NCBI GenBank assembly: GCA_000467935.1
Contig: KI259832.1
Span: 1-7,448 of the forward strand
DNA length: 7,448 nucleotides
Source: Peptostreptococcaceae bacterium oral taxon 113 str. W5053
Lineage (GTDB): Bacteria; Bacillota; Clostridia; Tissierellales; Peptoniphilaceae
Direction: 5' to 3'
Shown here: piece after piece, positions 1 through 5,857 of the stretch
Position numbering within the stretch: the stretch's first letter is position 1
Layout of the letters: every line of letters starts with the position of its first letter
Made by a program: the position numbers and the translations under genes
Notes under the pieces: model-generated
What the model saw: only the letters and a program-made list of their open reading frames with translations
Databases searched by the model: none
Told to the model about the DNA's origin: nothing

Positions 1-60
1 GATATGATAAGCATGACCGGAGTGGAAGGGATTGTATTCGGCAATTTTTATGATATTATG
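1..60 (-). pseudogene. N-terminal fragment of a TmcAL-like nucleotidyltransferase, start codon missing, runs off left edge
   Basis: Read on the minus strand from base 57 down to 1, the frame gives NIIKIAEYNPFHSGHAYHI with no stop up to the window edge. EYNPFHxGHxYH is the N-terminal signature of TmcAL (formerly YlbM/DUF795), where the HxGH motif binds ATP to activate acetate for tRNA-Met acetylation. In the family this motif lies within the first 20 residues, so the start should be near 57-60. No ATG, GTG or TTG is in frame there: the codon at 60-58 is CAT and an in-frame TAG lies just upstream. A one-base deletion from an original ...CATGAATATC... would explain this. No ribosome site is seen. 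I infer a relic or a 5'-damaged copy. The rest lies outside the window, so whether the body is intact is unknown. A different HxGH nucleotidyltransferase is possible but fits less well. Confidence 0.6.
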
Positions 61-121
61 TAAAATCTAATTATCTTAGATGGTAATTGGATTTTCATGC
101 ATGACGGGCATGCTGTCAATC

Positions 122-447
122 TGTGAAAAATCTACAAAGGGCGTAGCTTATAACGAGTTTGAAAGCGGTTTGCAAGGTTCACACTGCGAGATATGAGCGA
201 GAAGAAACAATAATGAAACCGCAACCTGACGAACAAAAACCTAATATGAAAGTTTAAGTGACAGATACACGAGCAAGAAATCGTGAAGTCCACTAGGCAA
301 GATGTAACTCGCTTAAATAGATTAGGTAAACGAGGAAATATTAAAGGGTTAACATGTGAAGTTTCATAAACGGAAACCAAACTATAGCAATAACGAATTG
401 TGGGAAGTATCCTCGCTACGCTGAGGCAGACCTTAGAGTTAAAAGGT
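122..447 (+). mobile_element. Structured non-coding region, candidate 5' part (domain I) of a group II intron, truncated
   Basis: This stretch has no credible gene but is dense in short complementary arms spaced like a folded RNA. They are CTAC/GTAG (132-135 with 142-145), GCGGTTT/AAACCGC (165-171 with 216-222), CACGA/TCGTG (268-272 with 281-285), CTCG/CGAG (308-311 with 331-334), GTTTC/GAAAC (361-365 with 373-377) and CCTC/GAGG (411-414 with 423-426). Purine-rich linkers such as GGTAAACGAGGAA and GTGGGAAGTATCCTC resemble my recollection of bacterial group II intron domain I; no alignment was possible. No domain V hairpin and no reverse transcriptase frame follow, so if it is an intron only the 5' part remains. 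It ends where M42 peptidase homology begins (about 448), which suggests a deletion fused intron DNA to the peptidase. Another large structured RNA is possible. Bases 61-121, between this and the tmcAL fragment, hold nothing I recognise. Confidence 0.38.
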
Positions 448-656
448 TGTTATGATGAATTGATAGTTGATCTGATTGGAAATTATATATTTCATAAAAA
501 AGGAAATGGCAAAAAAATTCTTCTAAGTTGTCACATAGATGAGATTAGCTTTATGATTCGATTTATAGATGATGCAGGGCTTCTACATATTGTTCCTGTA
601 GGATATCACGATGATCGTATGGTGATTAATCAGGATATGGTTATGTCTCTTGAATT
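448..656 (+). pseudogene. M42-family aminopeptidase, N-terminal fragment (5' part of an IS-split gene)
   Basis: The frame encodes about 69 residues that match the start of the M42 metallo-aminopeptidase/FrvX-like fold, after the first 20-30 residues of the family. DLIGNYIFHKKGNGKKILL fits the first strands, and SCHIDEISFM corresponds to the family AAHMDEIGFM block, whose His is a metal ligand. HIVPVGYHDDRM matches the following GG-x-D-x-R region. M42 enzymes are cytosolic oligomers with two divalent metals that trim peptides. The frame can be read upstream to a GTG at 400, but codons 400-447 overlap the hairpin-rich RNA-like region and lack M42 similarity, so that start is probably not native. 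The sequence breaks at base 656, where an IS30-family element is inserted; translation would read three IS codons and stop at 664-666. The protein continues in frame at 1743-2530. Confidence 0.85.
653..656. repeat. Target-site duplication of the IS30-family element, left copy (AATT)
   Basis: AATT at 653-656 is repeated at 1743-1746, directly flanking the two ends of the element. With one copy and the IS removed, the site reads CTTGAATTCAAG, a perfect palindrome, and the M42 frame is restored. Because of the symmetry the true duplication could be 2-4 bp. Confidence 0.8.
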
Positions 657-739
657 TATAAACTAAGTGCAACTAAAAATGATCCATAGTTTTCTGATAA
701 AATAGTGTTTGCAAAGACATCTAAAAATCAGGAGGAACT

Positions 740-1741
740 ATGAATCGTTAGAATCATTGTACACTATAAAGAACATGAATTGCTTAAATATTTTCATGAT
801 ATAGGCAAAAATTAAACAGAAAGTTCAACTTTATTCGGGAGAAACAAATCATCCATCTGAAGAGAAATTAGAAGAAATAGCCAAAATGGTGAATACATCT
901 CTTGTGAAGCTCATGCTATCTATAAAAAAAGATGCTTTTATTGTAGACCAAGAAAAAATTAGATAACCCAAATTTGTTGAATTGCGTAAAGGATTTGTTT
1001 TTGAATCATCAATGGTCTCTCCGGAGCAGATTTCTGCTCAATTGAAATTTGAAAATTCGAGTTTTACTATTAGCTGTAATACAATGTACCGAGAAATTTA
1101 TAACGGTAAATTTGATAAAAAAGGATTGTCACATGGAAAGCGTGGAGCAATTCGAAAACTACGACATTGTGGTAAAAGTCGTCATACAAAGAATTATGAA
1201 GAAAGACTATGAAGAAAGACGTGGTAAAATCCGGATTCGTCATTGAATCACCGATAGACCGGAGCCTGCAAAAAATCGAGAACGATTAGAAGATTGGGAA
1301 ACTGATACAGTGATGGGACAAACCGGTAAGGCGTGTTTAGTTCCATTGACCGATCGAAAAAGTCGATATCTGCTATGCAAGAAAATCACAAAAAAGAATT
1401 CATCTTTAGTCAAACAAGCGATGCTTGAACTTTTTAAAAATCAACCTTTAAGAACAATAACCCCAGATAGAGGAAAAGAATTTTCTAAACATGTAGAAAT
1501 TAGACAGGAGTTGAATATAATAGAGTTTTATTTTTCGTTTCCGCATCATCCTTGGCAAAGAGGAACAAATAAAAACACCAACGGATTATTGAGAGAATAG
1601 TTTCCGAAAACTATGGACATTAATCAATCCAACAGCTATGTTGAAGCGAAAATGAAAGAAATAAATCTTAGACCTCGTAAATGTTTAAGCCGGAAAACTC
1701 CATATGAGGTGTATCATTCAGTTGAGTTGCATTTGACTTGA
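740..1741 (+). pseudogene. IS30-family transposase, multiply frameshifted and with nonsense codons
   Basis: Recognisable pieces cover almost the whole DDE transposase. An N-terminal helix-turn-helix region is read in pieces: MNR at 740, KEHELLKYFHDIGK from 768, and GRNKSSI-stop-REIRRNS near 837-884. A Cys-rich basic linker (KKRCFYCRPRK) lies near 924-956. SPEQISAQLKFENSSF and REIYNGKFDKKGLSHGKRGA follow in the 982-1212 frame. The catalytic core runs from about 1247 to 1597: the first Asp in ETDTVMG (1304-1306), the second in TPDRGKEF (1466-1468). The third acidic residue, Glu in the family's GTNENTNG motif, is Lys here (AAA, 1571-1573). The C-terminus NLRPRK...TPYEVYHSVELHLT ends at TGA 1739-1741. 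Stops lie at 749-751, 813-815, 858-860, 1244-1246 and 1598-1600. Frameshifts lie before 768, near 900-906, in the A-run 953-958, near 1016 and at the 13-bp duplication 1195-1220. It is non-functional. Confidence 0.92.
1195..1220 (+). repeat. 13-bp tandem duplication inside the transposase pseudogene
   Basis: TATGAAGAAAGAC occurs twice back to back, at 1195-1207 and 1208-1220. Thirteen is not a multiple of three, so the second copy shifts the frame from the upstream part (982 frame) to the downstream part (frame ending at 1246). Deleting one copy joins KNYEER directly to RGKIRIRH, as expected for IS30 transposases. Confidence 0.9.
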
Positions 1742-1742
1742 C

Positions 1743-1746
1743 AATT
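1743..1746. repeat. Target-site duplication of the IS30-family element, right copy (AATT)
   Basis: This is the second copy of AATT, next to the right inverted repeat. It is followed by CAAGATAAA, which continues the M42 codons (F-K-I-K-K-G) in the same frame as the 5' fragment. Confidence 0.8.
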
Positions 1747-2530
1747 CAAGATAAAAAAAGGGACAGTGGAAGGTGTAACGGGAGGGAAATCGGCTCATCT
1801 TACTGGTGGAGATGAAAACAAAGTCACTTCTATGGACGATATTACTGTTGATATAGGAGCATTATCCCGGAAAGAGGCGGAAGATTTGGGTGTGCGAATT
1901 GGAGATTATTTACATTACAATAGAATTGGAAAATTTTTAAATTCAACAAAGATATATTCTGGAAAATCTGTAGATAACAGATCTGGTTGCGCAGTATGTT
2001 GTGAGGCATTTAGAAGGCTTGTTGAGGAAAATACAAACATTGACTTATATTTAGCAGGAACTGTTCAAGAAGAACTGGGCGCCAGAGGAGCAGGAGTAGT
2101 TGGGAATCGCATTCAACCGGATATGGCAATTGTAGTGGATGTAACAATCGTTGGAGGAGTTAACGGAATTGAATTATCTCAAGTGCCTGTAGAAACAGGG
2201 AAAGGACCTGCAATAAAATATTACGATTGGGATCCTAATGACGGAATGGGAATTAATGTGCCAAAACATATTGTTCGAATGATGGAAAAAACGGCAGAAG
2301 TCAACAATATTCCATACCAACGAGAAGTGCTGATGCATGGAGGAACAGACGGATACACTTTAGCAAAAAGTGGGAATGGTGTAGCTACAGGTGTTCTTTC
2401 AATTCCCCAGAGATATATGCATACGGCAGTGGGAACAGTGCATACAGATGATTTGGAAAATTCAGTTTGTTTATTGGTAAAATGTATAGAGGATAATTTT
2501 GAATCTGATTCAAATTATAGCCATACATAA
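1747..2530 (+). pseudogene. M42-family aminopeptidase, large C-terminal fragment (3' part of an IS-split gene)
   Basis: From the IS junction the frame is open for about 260 codons. It holds the rest of the M42 domain: KIKKGTVEGVTGGKSAHL (end of the N-terminal strands and entry to the inserted dimerization domain), ITVDIGALSRKEAEDLGVRIGD, the metal-bridging Asp in SVDNRSGC, the Glu pair in TVQEELGARGAG, the Asp in MAIVVDVT, GGTDGYT and the final His ligand in IPQRYMHTAVG. All M42 metal ligands except the first His are in this piece. Joining it to the 448-656 fragment gives about 330 residues, short of a full-length protein of about 350-360 because the N-terminus is lost. A GTG at 1766 preceded by AAAAGGGA could in principle start a 254-residue product, but a lone C-terminal piece is unlikely to be an active peptidase. 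It is 37 bases from the amidohydrolase ribosome-site region and was probably the first gene of that operon. Confidence 0.87.
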
Positions 2531-2560
2531 AAAACAAATTGTGATAGCATGATTTAAGAA

Positions 2561-2566
2561 AGGAGG
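2561..2566 (+). promoter_or_regulatory. Ribosome binding site that favours GTG 2574 over ATG 2568
   Basis: AGGAGG at 2561-2566 ends one base before ATG 2568 but seven bases before GTG 2574. Seven is normal spacing, so GTG is the better start of the amidohydrolase. Confidence 0.7.
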
Positions 2567-2573
2567 TATGTCA

Positions 2574-4094
2574 GTGAAATTGTATTTTGGAGGTCCTATC
2601 ATCACCATGGAAGAACCTCTAATTGCAGAATCTATAGTTTTCGATAAAAAAATTCATTTTGCCGGTGACTTTAAAAAAGCAAAAGAAAAATTTCCGGAAG
2701 CTGTTCCTATTGATTTGAAGGGAAAAACCTTACTTCCAGGTTTTATCGATACTCATGCTCACCTAAGTTTTGCCGGAGAAATGGTCACTCAAGCAAGCGT
2801 CTTTCATTGTACTTCTATAGATGAAGTGCTAAATATCATCTCTAAAGAAGTTGAAAAATTAGGTGAACAAGATGTGCTTTTTATCAATGGTTATGCAGGT
2901 ATGCCTATTGCAGAAGCACGAAATTTGACTTTGGAAGAGATGGATAATGTCGTACCCAATCATCCTTTAATTCTTCGTACGGCAAGTACTCATGGAACTT
3001 TGGTCAATTCAAGAGCATTAAATCTCATTGAAAAAGAAATGGCTGCAATTGAATTGTTTTTGGATGAGGAAGATCGGAAAGAGGGATATCTTAGAAATGA
3101 AGCCAATCTTTTTGCTTTTGGGATGGCGCCCAAATGGATGAATGAAGAACAAAAACGAATCGCTCGAGAAGCAATTTTTAATTCCTGTTTGCGAAATGGA
3201 ATCGTCAGTGTACACAGTTTAGAGGGGAGAAATCAAAAAGAAGATCCGGATATTCTTTACTGGATAAAACAAAAAGGAAAAACGCCTTTTGATGTTCGTA
3301 TTTTCTATCAAACAACCGATGTGGATGAAGTACTTCGACTGGGTTTAAAACAAATCGGCGGTTGTTTTCACTGTCTTTTAGATGGAGATTTAGATCCGGG
3401 AACGGCGGCGTTTCGTGAACCTTACGTCAATAATTCGAATAATTACGGCGTCCTTTATTTCACCGACGAAGACTTGGAAAAATTCTTCACCAAAGCACAT
3501 CTGGCAGATTTACAAATCTGTATGCATGCTATCGGAGACAGAGCCATTGAACAAGCTCTTCACGCCTATGAAAAAGTTTTAAAAAAATATCCAAAAAAAG
3601 CTCATCGACATCGCATTGAGCATTTTGAAGTCTGTGCACAGGATTTAATTGAAAAAGCAAAAAAATTAGGAATCGTTTTGGCGATGCAGCCCGTATTTGA
3701 TTATTACTGGCCGTATGAAAATTATAAATTTTATATTGGCGAAGAAAGAGCAAAGAAAAAATGTGCTTTAAGACCTATATTAGATGCAGGTATTCCGGTT
3801 GGAGGAGGCTCCGATTGGCCGGTGACAGAGATGAATCCTTTCCTCGGCATTCACGGTGCTGTTAATCACAGCGTACCTTCTTCACGCATCAGTGTATTGG
3901 AAGCGTTAAGACTTTATACTGTCGATGCAGCTTTTCTCGGTTTTGAAGAAAATCTTCGAGGTAGTCTTAAAGCGGGTAAAGAAGCGGATTTTGTTATTGT
4001 ATCCGACAATCCCTTGAGTATTGAAAAAAAATCTTTGGAAAAAATTCAAGTTCTTGAAACCATTTTTCAAGGAAACAGCGTATGGAAAAAATAA
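2574..4094 (+). CDS. YtcJ-like metal-dependent amidohydrolase (Amidohydro_3 family)
   Basis: This is a cytosolic TIM-barrel amidohydrolase of the YtcJ/N-substituted formamide deformylase group, which hydrolyses C-N amide-type bonds; no substrate can be assigned. Counting residues from the alternative ATG at 2568 (508 residues; 506 from GTG), the metal-binding HxH is in GFIDTHAH (His63, His65). A DGDLDPGTAAF block (around 272-282) replaces the usual DGSLGSRTA of YtcJ proteins. HAIGDRA holds His320, HRIEHFEV holds His348 and His352, and the catalytic Asp is in GGGSDWPV (Asp416). The C-terminus RGSLKAGKEADFVIVSDNP is the typical composite beta-sandwich tail. There is no signal peptide. Length is slightly below the usual 530-550. 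It follows the M42 remnant and is followed after 13 bases by the DUF3311 gene, whose ribosome site overlaps its end, which suggests co-transcription. The family is clear; the reaction is inferred. Confidence 0.9.
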   Translation: MKLYFGGPIITMEEPLIAESIVFDKKIHFAGDFKKAKEKFPEAVPIDLKGKTLLPGFIDTHAHLSFAGEMVTQASVFHCTSIDEVLNIISKEVEKLGEQDVLFINGYAGMPIAEARNLTLEEMDNVVPNHPLILRTASTHGTLVNSRALNLIEKEMAAIELFLDEEDRKEGYLRNEANLFAFGMAPKWMNEEQKRIAREAIFNSCLRNGIVSVHSLEGRNQKEDPDILYWIKQKGKTPFDVRIFYQTTDVDEVLRLGLKQIGGCFHCLLDGDLDPGTAAFREPYVNNSNNYGVLYFTDEDLEKFFTKAHLADLQICMHAIGDRAIEQALHAYEKVLKKYPKKAHRHRIEHFEVCAQDLIEKAKKLGIVLAMQPVFDYYWPYENYKFYIGEERAKKKCALRPILDAGIPVGGGSDWPVTEMNPFLGIHGAVNHSVPSSRISVLEALRLYTVDAAFLGFEENLRGSLKAGKEADFVIVSDNPLSIEKKSLEKIQVLETIFQGNSVWKK

Positions 4095-4100
4095 AGGAGG
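4094..4100 (+). promoter_or_regulatory. Ribosome binding site that favours ATG 4108 over ATG 4102
   Basis: AAGGAGG at 4094-4100 begins at the last base of the preceding stop codon. ATG 4102 is only one base away, while the in-frame ATG 4108 is seven bases away and is the likelier start. The layout mirrors that upstream of the amidohydrolase. Confidence 0.7.
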
Positions 4101-4107
4101 AATGAAC

Positions 4108-4335
4108 ATGAACGGTTTAAGAACTCTTCGAAAACTTTTGATTGCCTTAGCCTATATACTTATGGCAACTTTGGTTATCCCGCCTATATTTAACAGCTAT
4201 TTTAATAAAATCGAACCTTGGATTTTGGGGATGCCTTTTCTAATTTTTTGGGTTGTATTTATCAATATTGTCATTGCGATTGTGCTGTTGGCTTTATGGA
4301 ATATTGATAAAAAATTGGATGGGGGTGAAGAATAA
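4108..4335 (+). CDS. DUF3311 small membrane protein, partner of the adjacent SSS symporter
   Basis: This is a 75-residue protein with two predicted membrane helices, roughly residues 9-29 (LLIALAYILMATLVIPPIF) and 41-64 (GMPFLIFWVVFINIVIAIVL). Between them is the family signature: IPPIFN, then PWILGMPFLIFW, matching the DUF3311 pattern of a proline-containing first helix, a short loop and LGxPF at the start of the second. The C-terminus is charged (NIDKKLDGGEE) and probably cytoplasmic. DUF3311 genes are commonly found directly upstream of sodium:solute symporter genes (Bacillus yhjC-yhjB is an example I recall), and are thought to be accessory subunits, though their role is not established. 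Here the TAA stop and the symporter ATG overlap by one base (TAATG at 4333-4337), so translation is probably coupled. An in-frame reading extends upstream to 4021, but that part lies inside the amidohydrolase gene and precedes the ribosome site. Confidence 0.88.
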   Translation: MNGLRTLRKLLIALAYILMATLVIPPIFNSYFNKIEPWILGMPFLIFWVVFINIVIAIVLLALWNIDKKLDGGEE

Positions 4336-5807
4336 TGAAAAAAGAATCTCTAATTGCTATCGGTGTAGTTGCTATCTATATGATTGCTGTTAATCTATGG
4401 ATTCGAAAACGTGCAAAACTGGAAAGTGATGCGGATATGGATGGTTTTGCCGTTGGAGGAAGAAGCTTTAAATGGTATATGGTTATGTTCACCATTTTGG
4501 CGACATGGTATACCGGAAGCTGTTTTACTGGAGCCTTCGGCTATGCAGTTTCCTTTGGCGTTTTTGCTCTCTATGATACCACACAAGTTATTATCGGTTT
4601 AGTTTTTCTTTATGTCATCGGTCCTCGTATTTGGACCTGGGGGAAAGTTCATCATTTATACAATTTGCCTGAATTTATTGATTTACGTTACAAAGACCCT
4701 GTATTATCCTTTGTTTTGGCTGTGTATACGATTTTAATTGGATTCCCATGGACAATGATGGCCTTTAAAACGTTTGGTTATGTTATTTATGCCTTAACTT
4801 ATGGTGCAATTCCTTTTAATGTAGGTATCGTCATTGCCGTCATTTTCATCTTATCCTATACTTTGAAAGGCGGGCAAAAAGGTGTTGTAACCAGCGACTT
4901 TATTCAAGGAATTGTCATGATTTTCGGAAGTATCACTGTCATCTTTATTTTGGCAGGAAAAGTTTTCGGTGGATTTGCTCCCATGCTCCAACGTGTCGCT
5001 GTGGAACGCCCTGAACTTTTGACGATTCCGGATGCACCTTCCTGGTCGTCGGTAATTTTAGTTGGAATCATCGGTTCTTATTGCTGGATGGAAATTTTTA
5101 ACCGTATGTTTGTAGCAAGGAGTGCTCGTGAATTGAAATTATCCACTGCCGGTGCGCCAATTTTAGGGGCAGGTATGTACTTAACTCTTTTAATTTTAGG
5201 AATAGGAGCCTCTTTATTACCTGAAATTGTAGCGGATCCGGAAGCCGGATTCTTAACCATGTCTAAAATGGTAGGCGGTCCGATCCTATTGGGTTTGGTC
5301 GGCATCATCATCCTTGCAGCGGAAATCAGTTCTACTGACTCTGGTTTGGTAACCGGCGGAGTTGTTATCGCAAATACCATTTTAAAGAGACTTCGTCCTG
5401 ATATGACGGATCGCCAATTAGTCAAAACAAGTCGAATTGTTATCGTTGTTGAAGCTTGTTTAGCCGGCGGGTTGGCTATGTTGGAATTGCCTATGTTAAT
5501 GAATATCGCTATCTTTACTTTTGAACATATTGTACACGTATTCCCAACGGCCATTTTAGGCATTTTATGGCATCGAGGTAATCGTAGGGCGGCTTGGGCC
5601 GGACTTTTGACCGGACTTCCCGTTACGGTTTTGTTAGGTCTTTATCCGGAATGGTCTGCCGCTCATTTCGGCACATGGGCTCCAGGTATTCTTGGATTAG
5701 TGGTCAATATTGCTGTTTATGTTGTCGTGTCTTTGTGCAGCAAACCGGAAAATTACGTTGAAGAACTCTTTGAAGAAGTTCATGGACATTTAAAAGAAGC
5801 GAAATAA
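4335..5807 (+). CDS. Sodium:solute symporter family protein (SSS, SLC5-like)
   Basis: This 490-residue integral membrane protein is predicted to co-import an organic solute with Na+, using the LeuT-type fold with about 13 helices. The first helix (residues 5-23) is followed by the family-typical FAVGGRSFKWYMVMFT and TWYTGSCFTGAFGYAV (about 38-72), equivalent to the first core helix. GPRIWTWGKVHHLYNLPEFIDLRY (96-119, split by loops) and LKGGQKGVVTSDFIQGIVM (about 177-195) are standard SSS blocks. The Na2-site helix AAEISSTDSGLV (328-339) carries the conserved Ser-Ser/Thr and Asp. The C-terminus (from about 470) is charged and cytoplasmic. A weak GGGGTG ribosome site precedes ATG 4335, which overlaps the DUF3311 stop by one base. 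The subfamily resembles the YhjB/PanF-like transporters. The substrate is unknown; flanking amidohydrolases suggest an acylated amino acid, peptide-like or other amide compound. Confidence 0.93.
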   Translation: MKKESLIAIGVVAIYMIAVNLWIRKRAKLESDADMDGFAVGGRSFKWYMVMFTILATWYTGSCFTGAFGYAVSFGVFALYDTTQVIIGLVFLYVIGPRIWTWGKVHHLYNLPEFIDLRYKDPVLSFVLAVYTILIGFPWTMMAFKTFGYVIYALTYGAIPFNVGIVIAVIFILSYTLKGGQKGVVTSDFIQGIVMIFGSITVIFILAGKVFGGFAPMLQRVAVERPELLTIPDAPSWSSVILVGIIGSYCWMEIFNRMFVARSARELKLSTAGAPILGAGMYLTLLILGIGASLLPEIVADPEAGFLTMSKMVGGPILLGLVGIIILAAEISSTDSGLVTGGVVIANTILKRLRPDMTDRQLVKTSRIVIVVEACLAGGLAMLELPMLMNIAIFTFEHIVHVFPTAILGILWHRGNRRAAWAGLLTGLPVTVLLGLYPEWSAAHFGTWAPGILGLVVNIAVYVVVSLCSKPENYVEELFEEVHGHLKEAK

Positions 5808-5822
5808 GATGATAATGGTATA

Positions 5823-5846
5823 AAGAAGGGTAGAGCGCCCTCTTTT
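5823..5846 (+). promoter_or_regulatory. Small hairpin between symporter and M20 genes, directly before the ribosome site
   Basis: AAGAAGGG (5823-5830) can pair with CCCTCTTT (5838-5845) across a 7-base loop, with one mismatch and one G-T pair. It ends just before GGAGGA (5847-5852) of the next gene. No U-run follows, so it is not a classical terminator; it could affect mRNA processing or translation of the M20 gene. The stem is short and its significance is uncertain. Confidence 0.35.
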
Positions 5847-5857
5847 GGAGGAAATCT

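Larger units (their letters stand above)
657..1742 (+). mobile_element. Degenerate IS30-family insertion sequence, about 1086 bp
   Basis: The element has imperfect terminal inverted repeats: TATAAACTAAGTGCAACT at 657-674, and GTCAAGTCAAATGCAACT read inward from 1742 to 1725. They match at 11 of 18 positions, with the inner TGCAACT perfect. Flanking AATT copies give a 4-bp target duplication; boundaries are uncertain by 1-2 bases. The interior carries one transposase gene of the IS30 type, in the same direction as the host gene, with the usual short 5' leader (657-739) and an AGGAGGA ribosome site at 730-736. The transposase is badly broken, so the element cannot move by itself. It interrupts the M42 peptidase gene. 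The amount of decay implies an old insertion. Confidence 0.9.

Noticed and set aside
1..63. A plus-strand reading of 20 codons ending in TAA at 61-63 that could be the tail of an upstream gene.
   Set aside because: The same bases on the minus strand encode EYNPFHSGHAYHI, a specific TmcAL signature; the plus-strand reading matches nothing I recognise.
95..115. CATGC/GCATG inverted repeat between the tmcAL fragment and the hairpin region.
   Set aside because: The arms are only five bases, with no T-run or promoter-like context; probably chance.
132..380. An 82-codon minus-strand open frame across the hairpin-rich region.
   Set aside because: Low-complexity Phe/Cys/Arg-rich translation with no recognisable domain; the stretch looks like structured RNA.
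400..447. GTG 400 as the native start of the M42 peptidase.
   Set aside because: These codons overlap the hairpin region, lack M42 similarity and have no ribosome site; the real N-terminus seems lost.
4021..4107. An upstream extension of the DUF3311 gene.
   Set aside because: It lies inside the amidohydrolase coding region and before the AAGGAGG site; the family begins near ATG 4108.
5078..5563. A 161-codon minus-strand open frame.
   Set aside because: It is antisense to the symporter core, which has clear SSS motifs; the frame is open only because of codon bias.
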